This document shows positions 4,097-5,491 of a stretch of 5,491 bases of DNA, one piece after another; the first letter of the stretch is position 1, and each line of letters opens with the position of its first letter. The notes below the pieces were generated by a model that was not told where the DNA came from, made no database searches, and saw nothing but the letters and a program-made list of their open reading frames with translations. The DNA lies in assembly GCA_028709105.1 (NCBI GenBank), contig JAQVYD010000085.1, positions 1-5,491 on the forward strand, read 5' to 3'. The stretch is from Clostridia bacterium (GTDB lineage Bacteria > Bacillota > Peptococcia > DRI-13 > DTU073). The position numbers and the translations under genes were made by a program.

Positions 4097-5362
4097 ATGA
4101 GTGTTCAATTGCTTGTTGCTTCTCATGCCGCCGGCAAGGGAACAGAAGCTGATGCGGTTTTTTCTATACTTAAGGAAGCTAATGCCGCCATTGCCAAACT
4201 AGGGAAGGATAAGGTGGTTAATGCTTCGATTGGGGCTATTTATGATGAGGAAGAAAATTTCGTCACTCTTTCTGCGGTGGAAGATTATTTTCGCCGGTTG
4301 CCTGCTGCAGAGCTGATGAATTATGCTCCTATTGCCGGGTTGCCGGAATTTCACGCTGCCGTGCTTGAACAAACTTTTCAAGGCTTTCAGCCCGATAATA
4401 CTTATGCGAAGGCGATTGCTACACCAGGCGGTACAGGTGCCGTGCGTCATGTTATCTATAACTATTTAGAACAGGGGCAGAAAGTACTGATTCCTGATTG
4501 GGCCTGGGGTCCTTATCGTACTATTGCTGCCGAACATTCACGCGGGATCGAAACGTATTGTTTGTTTGATGAGGAATATCGCTTTAATCTTGCTTCTATT
4601 AAGGAGAAGATTGAGGAGCTTTTGGCACTGCAAGATCATGTCGTGATCATTTTTAATACTCCTGCTCATAATCCTACCGGTTATAGTATAACTCTGGCCG
4701 AATGGAGAAAATTGGTCGAACTTTTTAAAGATTGTACTGCCGATCCCAAGAAAAAAATCATTCCCTTAATAGATTTGGCCTATCTTGATTATGCCGGTAC
4801 CTCGGAAGAAACAAGGGGTTTTATGAAGCTTTTTAGCGAACTTCCGGAAAATATCCTGGTAACGATGGCCTACAGTATGTCAAAATCCTTTCTTATTTAT
4901 GGGCTGCGTTCCGGAGCGCTTGTCGGTTTAAGTTCCTCGGAGGCAGTCATCGAGGAGTTCTACCGTGTTAATGTTTGTTCAAACAGAGGTGTCTGGTCGA
5001 ATGGGACTAGATGTGCCCAGAGGTTATTGGCAGATGTAGCGAAAAATCCTGCTTTAAAAACAAAAATAGATGAGGAACGGGCTTTTTACAGTCGTCTTCT
5101 TTTTGAACGAGCTAATCTTTTCTTGCAAGAGGCTGCCGAGGTAGGTTTACAGTTGATGCCTTATCATAGTGGTTTCTTTATTACGGTGCCGGCTGCTAAT
5201 CCGCGGGCGCTTGCGGCAAAGCTGATGCAGGAGCAAATTTATGCTGTTCCTTTAAAAAAGGGTGTACGGTTCGCTCTTTGTGCTGTGCCTACTCATAAAA
5301 TTTCCGGTATGCCGACAAAAATCAGGCAAGCACTTGGAAAAGACAATATCCCCCAAGTGTAG
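4097..5362 (+). CDS. Pyridoxal-phosphate-dependent class I aminotransferase (aspartate/aromatic type, class I-alpha-like)
   Basis: This is a fold-type I cytosolic enzyme that moves an amino group between an amino acid and a 2-oxo acid. The 421-residue length is normal. Landmarks in order are YAPIAGLPEF (76-85), GGTGAVR (111-117, PLP phosphate region), PDWAWGPY (133-140, Trp for ring stacking), HNPTGY (191-196, Asn192), PLIDLAYLDYA (223-233, Asp226 and Tyr229), YSMSKS (259-264, Lys263 as Schiff-base lysine), GLRSG (269-273) and GVRFAL (389-394, Arg391 for the alpha-carboxylate). HNPTG followed by TLAEWRKL, and the PLIDLAY string, resemble AspC/TyrB of class I-alpha more than class I-gamma. Arg297 in RGVWSN aligns with the AspC arginine that binds the side-chain carboxylate, hinting at Asp/Glu use, but aromatic substrates remain possible. 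AGGGAGG (4081-4087) precedes the ATG by 9 nt. The TAG stop lies in a palindromic repeat. Confidence 0.93.
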   Translation: MSVQLLVASHAAGKGTEADAVFSILKEANAAIAKLGKDKVVNASIGAIYDEEENFVTLSAVEDYFRRLPAAELMNYAPIAGLPEFHAAVLEQTFQGFQPDNTYAKAIATPGGTGAVRHVIYNYLEQGQKVLIPDWAWGPYRTIAAEHSRGIETYCLFDEEYRFNLASIKEKIEELLALQDHVVIIFNTPAHNPTGYSITLAEWRKLVELFKDCTADPKKKIIPLIDLAYLDYAGTSEETRGFMKLFSELPENILVTMAYSMSKSFLIYGLRSGALVGLSSSEAVIEEFYRVNVCSNRGVWSNGTRCAQRLLADVAKNPALKTKIDEERAFYSRLLFERANLFLQEAAEVGLQLMPYHSGFFITVPAANPRALAAKLMQEQIYAVPLKKGVRFALCAVPTHKISGMPTKIRQALGKDNIPQV

Positions 5363-5385
5363 GGAACGACGCCCCCGTCGTTCCG
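5359..5385. repeat. REP-like palindromic repeat, copy 2, overlapping the aminotransferase stop codon
   Basis: GGAACGACG (5363-5371) pairs perfectly with CGTCGTTCC (5376-5384) around the loop CCCC, with the same GTAG lead and G tail as the copy at 789-815. The TAG at 5360-5362 ends the aminotransferase. Of four differences from copy 1, two form a compensated base pair (G-C to A-T) and two are in the loop. The element ends 6 bases before the -35 box of the next promoter. Confidence 0.8.
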
Positions 5386-5391
5386 TCCGGC

Positions 5392-5420
5392 TTGACACTA
5401 TCGTGGGTCTGCTTTATGAT
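5392..5420 (+). promoter_or_regulatory. Strong sigma-A promoter
   Basis: A consensus TTGACA (5392-5397) and TATGAT (5415-5420, five of six) are separated by exactly 17 bases. It is the best vegetative promoter in the window and would start transcription near 5427, about 42 nt before the GTG start at 5469. Confidence 0.88.
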
Positions 5421-5424
5421 GGGG

Positions 5425-5442
5425 TTAGTAAGTGCTAACTAA
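5425..5442. promoter_or_regulatory. 18-bp dyad operator over the expected transcription start
   Basis: TTAGTAAGTGCTAACTAA is an imperfect palindrome: 14 of 18 positions are symmetric, with TTAGT and ACTAA as perfect outer arms and AG/CT as inner matches. It begins 5 bases after the -10 and covers the probable start site, the typical place for a repressor operator. Size and symmetry fit a dimeric helix-turn-helix repressor such as TetR-type proteins. The regulator itself is not shown by the sequence. Confidence 0.65.
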
Positions 5443-5468
5443 TAATTACAAGCTAAGGGGGACGATAG

Positions 5469-5491
5469 GTGCGACTAACCAAAGAACAACG
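5469..5491 (+). CDS. Start of an unidentified gene (possible TetR-type regulator), 3'-truncated by window edge
   Basis: The GTG at 5469 is preceded by AGGGGG (5456-5461) with a 7-nt gap and follows a strong promoter and a dyad operator. Only MRLTKEQ plus a partial codon is visible. A short charged N-terminus with TKEQ is common in TetR-family regulators, and a self-repressing regulator would explain the operator. HrcA is an alternative, because hrcA lies further along the lepA-hemW cluster in related genomes. Eight codons cannot settle the family. Confidence 0.5.

Noticed and set aside
5425..5450. CIRCE element (HrcA operator), because AAGTGCTAA resembles its right half
   Set aside because: CIRCE needs TTAGCACTC nine bases before the right half. 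The bases there (5412-5420) read CTTTATGAT. The symmetry present is a different, shorter dyad.
1..5491. CRISPR array, tRNA or rRNA gene, insertion sequence
   Set aside because: No regularly spaced direct repeats, no cloverleaf or rRNA-like stretch and no transposase frame were seen on either strand.

Overview
The window looks like chromosomal DNA from an endospore-forming Firmicute, most likely a clostridial lineage near the Peptococcaceae. The evidence is a clear spoIIP gene, strong AAGGAGG-type Shine-Dalgarno sites, frequent TTG/GTG starts, moderately AT-rich sequence, and the holA / rpsT / spoIIP neighbourhood known from Bacilli and Clostridia. The lineage is inferred from gene content and style, not from a marker phylogeny.

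Layout. (1) 1-792, +: the C-terminal part of a membrane-anchored D-Ala-D-Ala carboxypeptidase (peptidase S11), cut by the window edge. (2) 789-852: a GC-rich palindromic repeat that supplies this gene's stop codon, followed by a degenerate second hairpin. (3) 900-1982, +: holA, the DNA polymerase III delta subunit, with an acidic low-complexity insert. (4) 1983-2058: a relic hairpin and a bidirectional terminator between the convergent holA and rpsT. (5) 2079-2345, -: rpsT (ribosomal protein S20), TTG start, with its own promoter. (6) 2518-2847, +: a small four-helix membrane protein of the YvlD / 'phage holin 4_2' family, divergent from rpsT. (7) 2930-4015, +: spoIIP, preceded by a sigma-E-like promoter embedded in a perfect 10-bp inverted repeat that reaches the start codon. 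(8) 4097-5362, +: a PLP-dependent class I aminotransferase, whose stop codon lies in a second copy of the palindromic repeat. (9) 5392-5491: a strong sigma-A promoter, an 18-bp dyad over the expected transcription start, and the first codons of an unidentified gene, possibly a self-repressing regulator.

How the genes fit together. The carboxypeptidase trims peptidoglycan stem peptides and SpoIIP cleaves peptidoglycan during engulfment. HolA and S20 are replication and translation housekeeping genes. In the canonical order holA-rpsT-gpr-spoIIP-lepA, the gpr slot is here occupied by the YvlD-family gene and the lepA slot by the aminotransferase.

No wholly new system is evident. The best leads are the palindrome/promoter arrangement at spoIIP, which could allow translation only of the sporulation transcript, and the pair of stop-codon-overlapping palindromes, which differ only by a compensatory stem change and loop changes.
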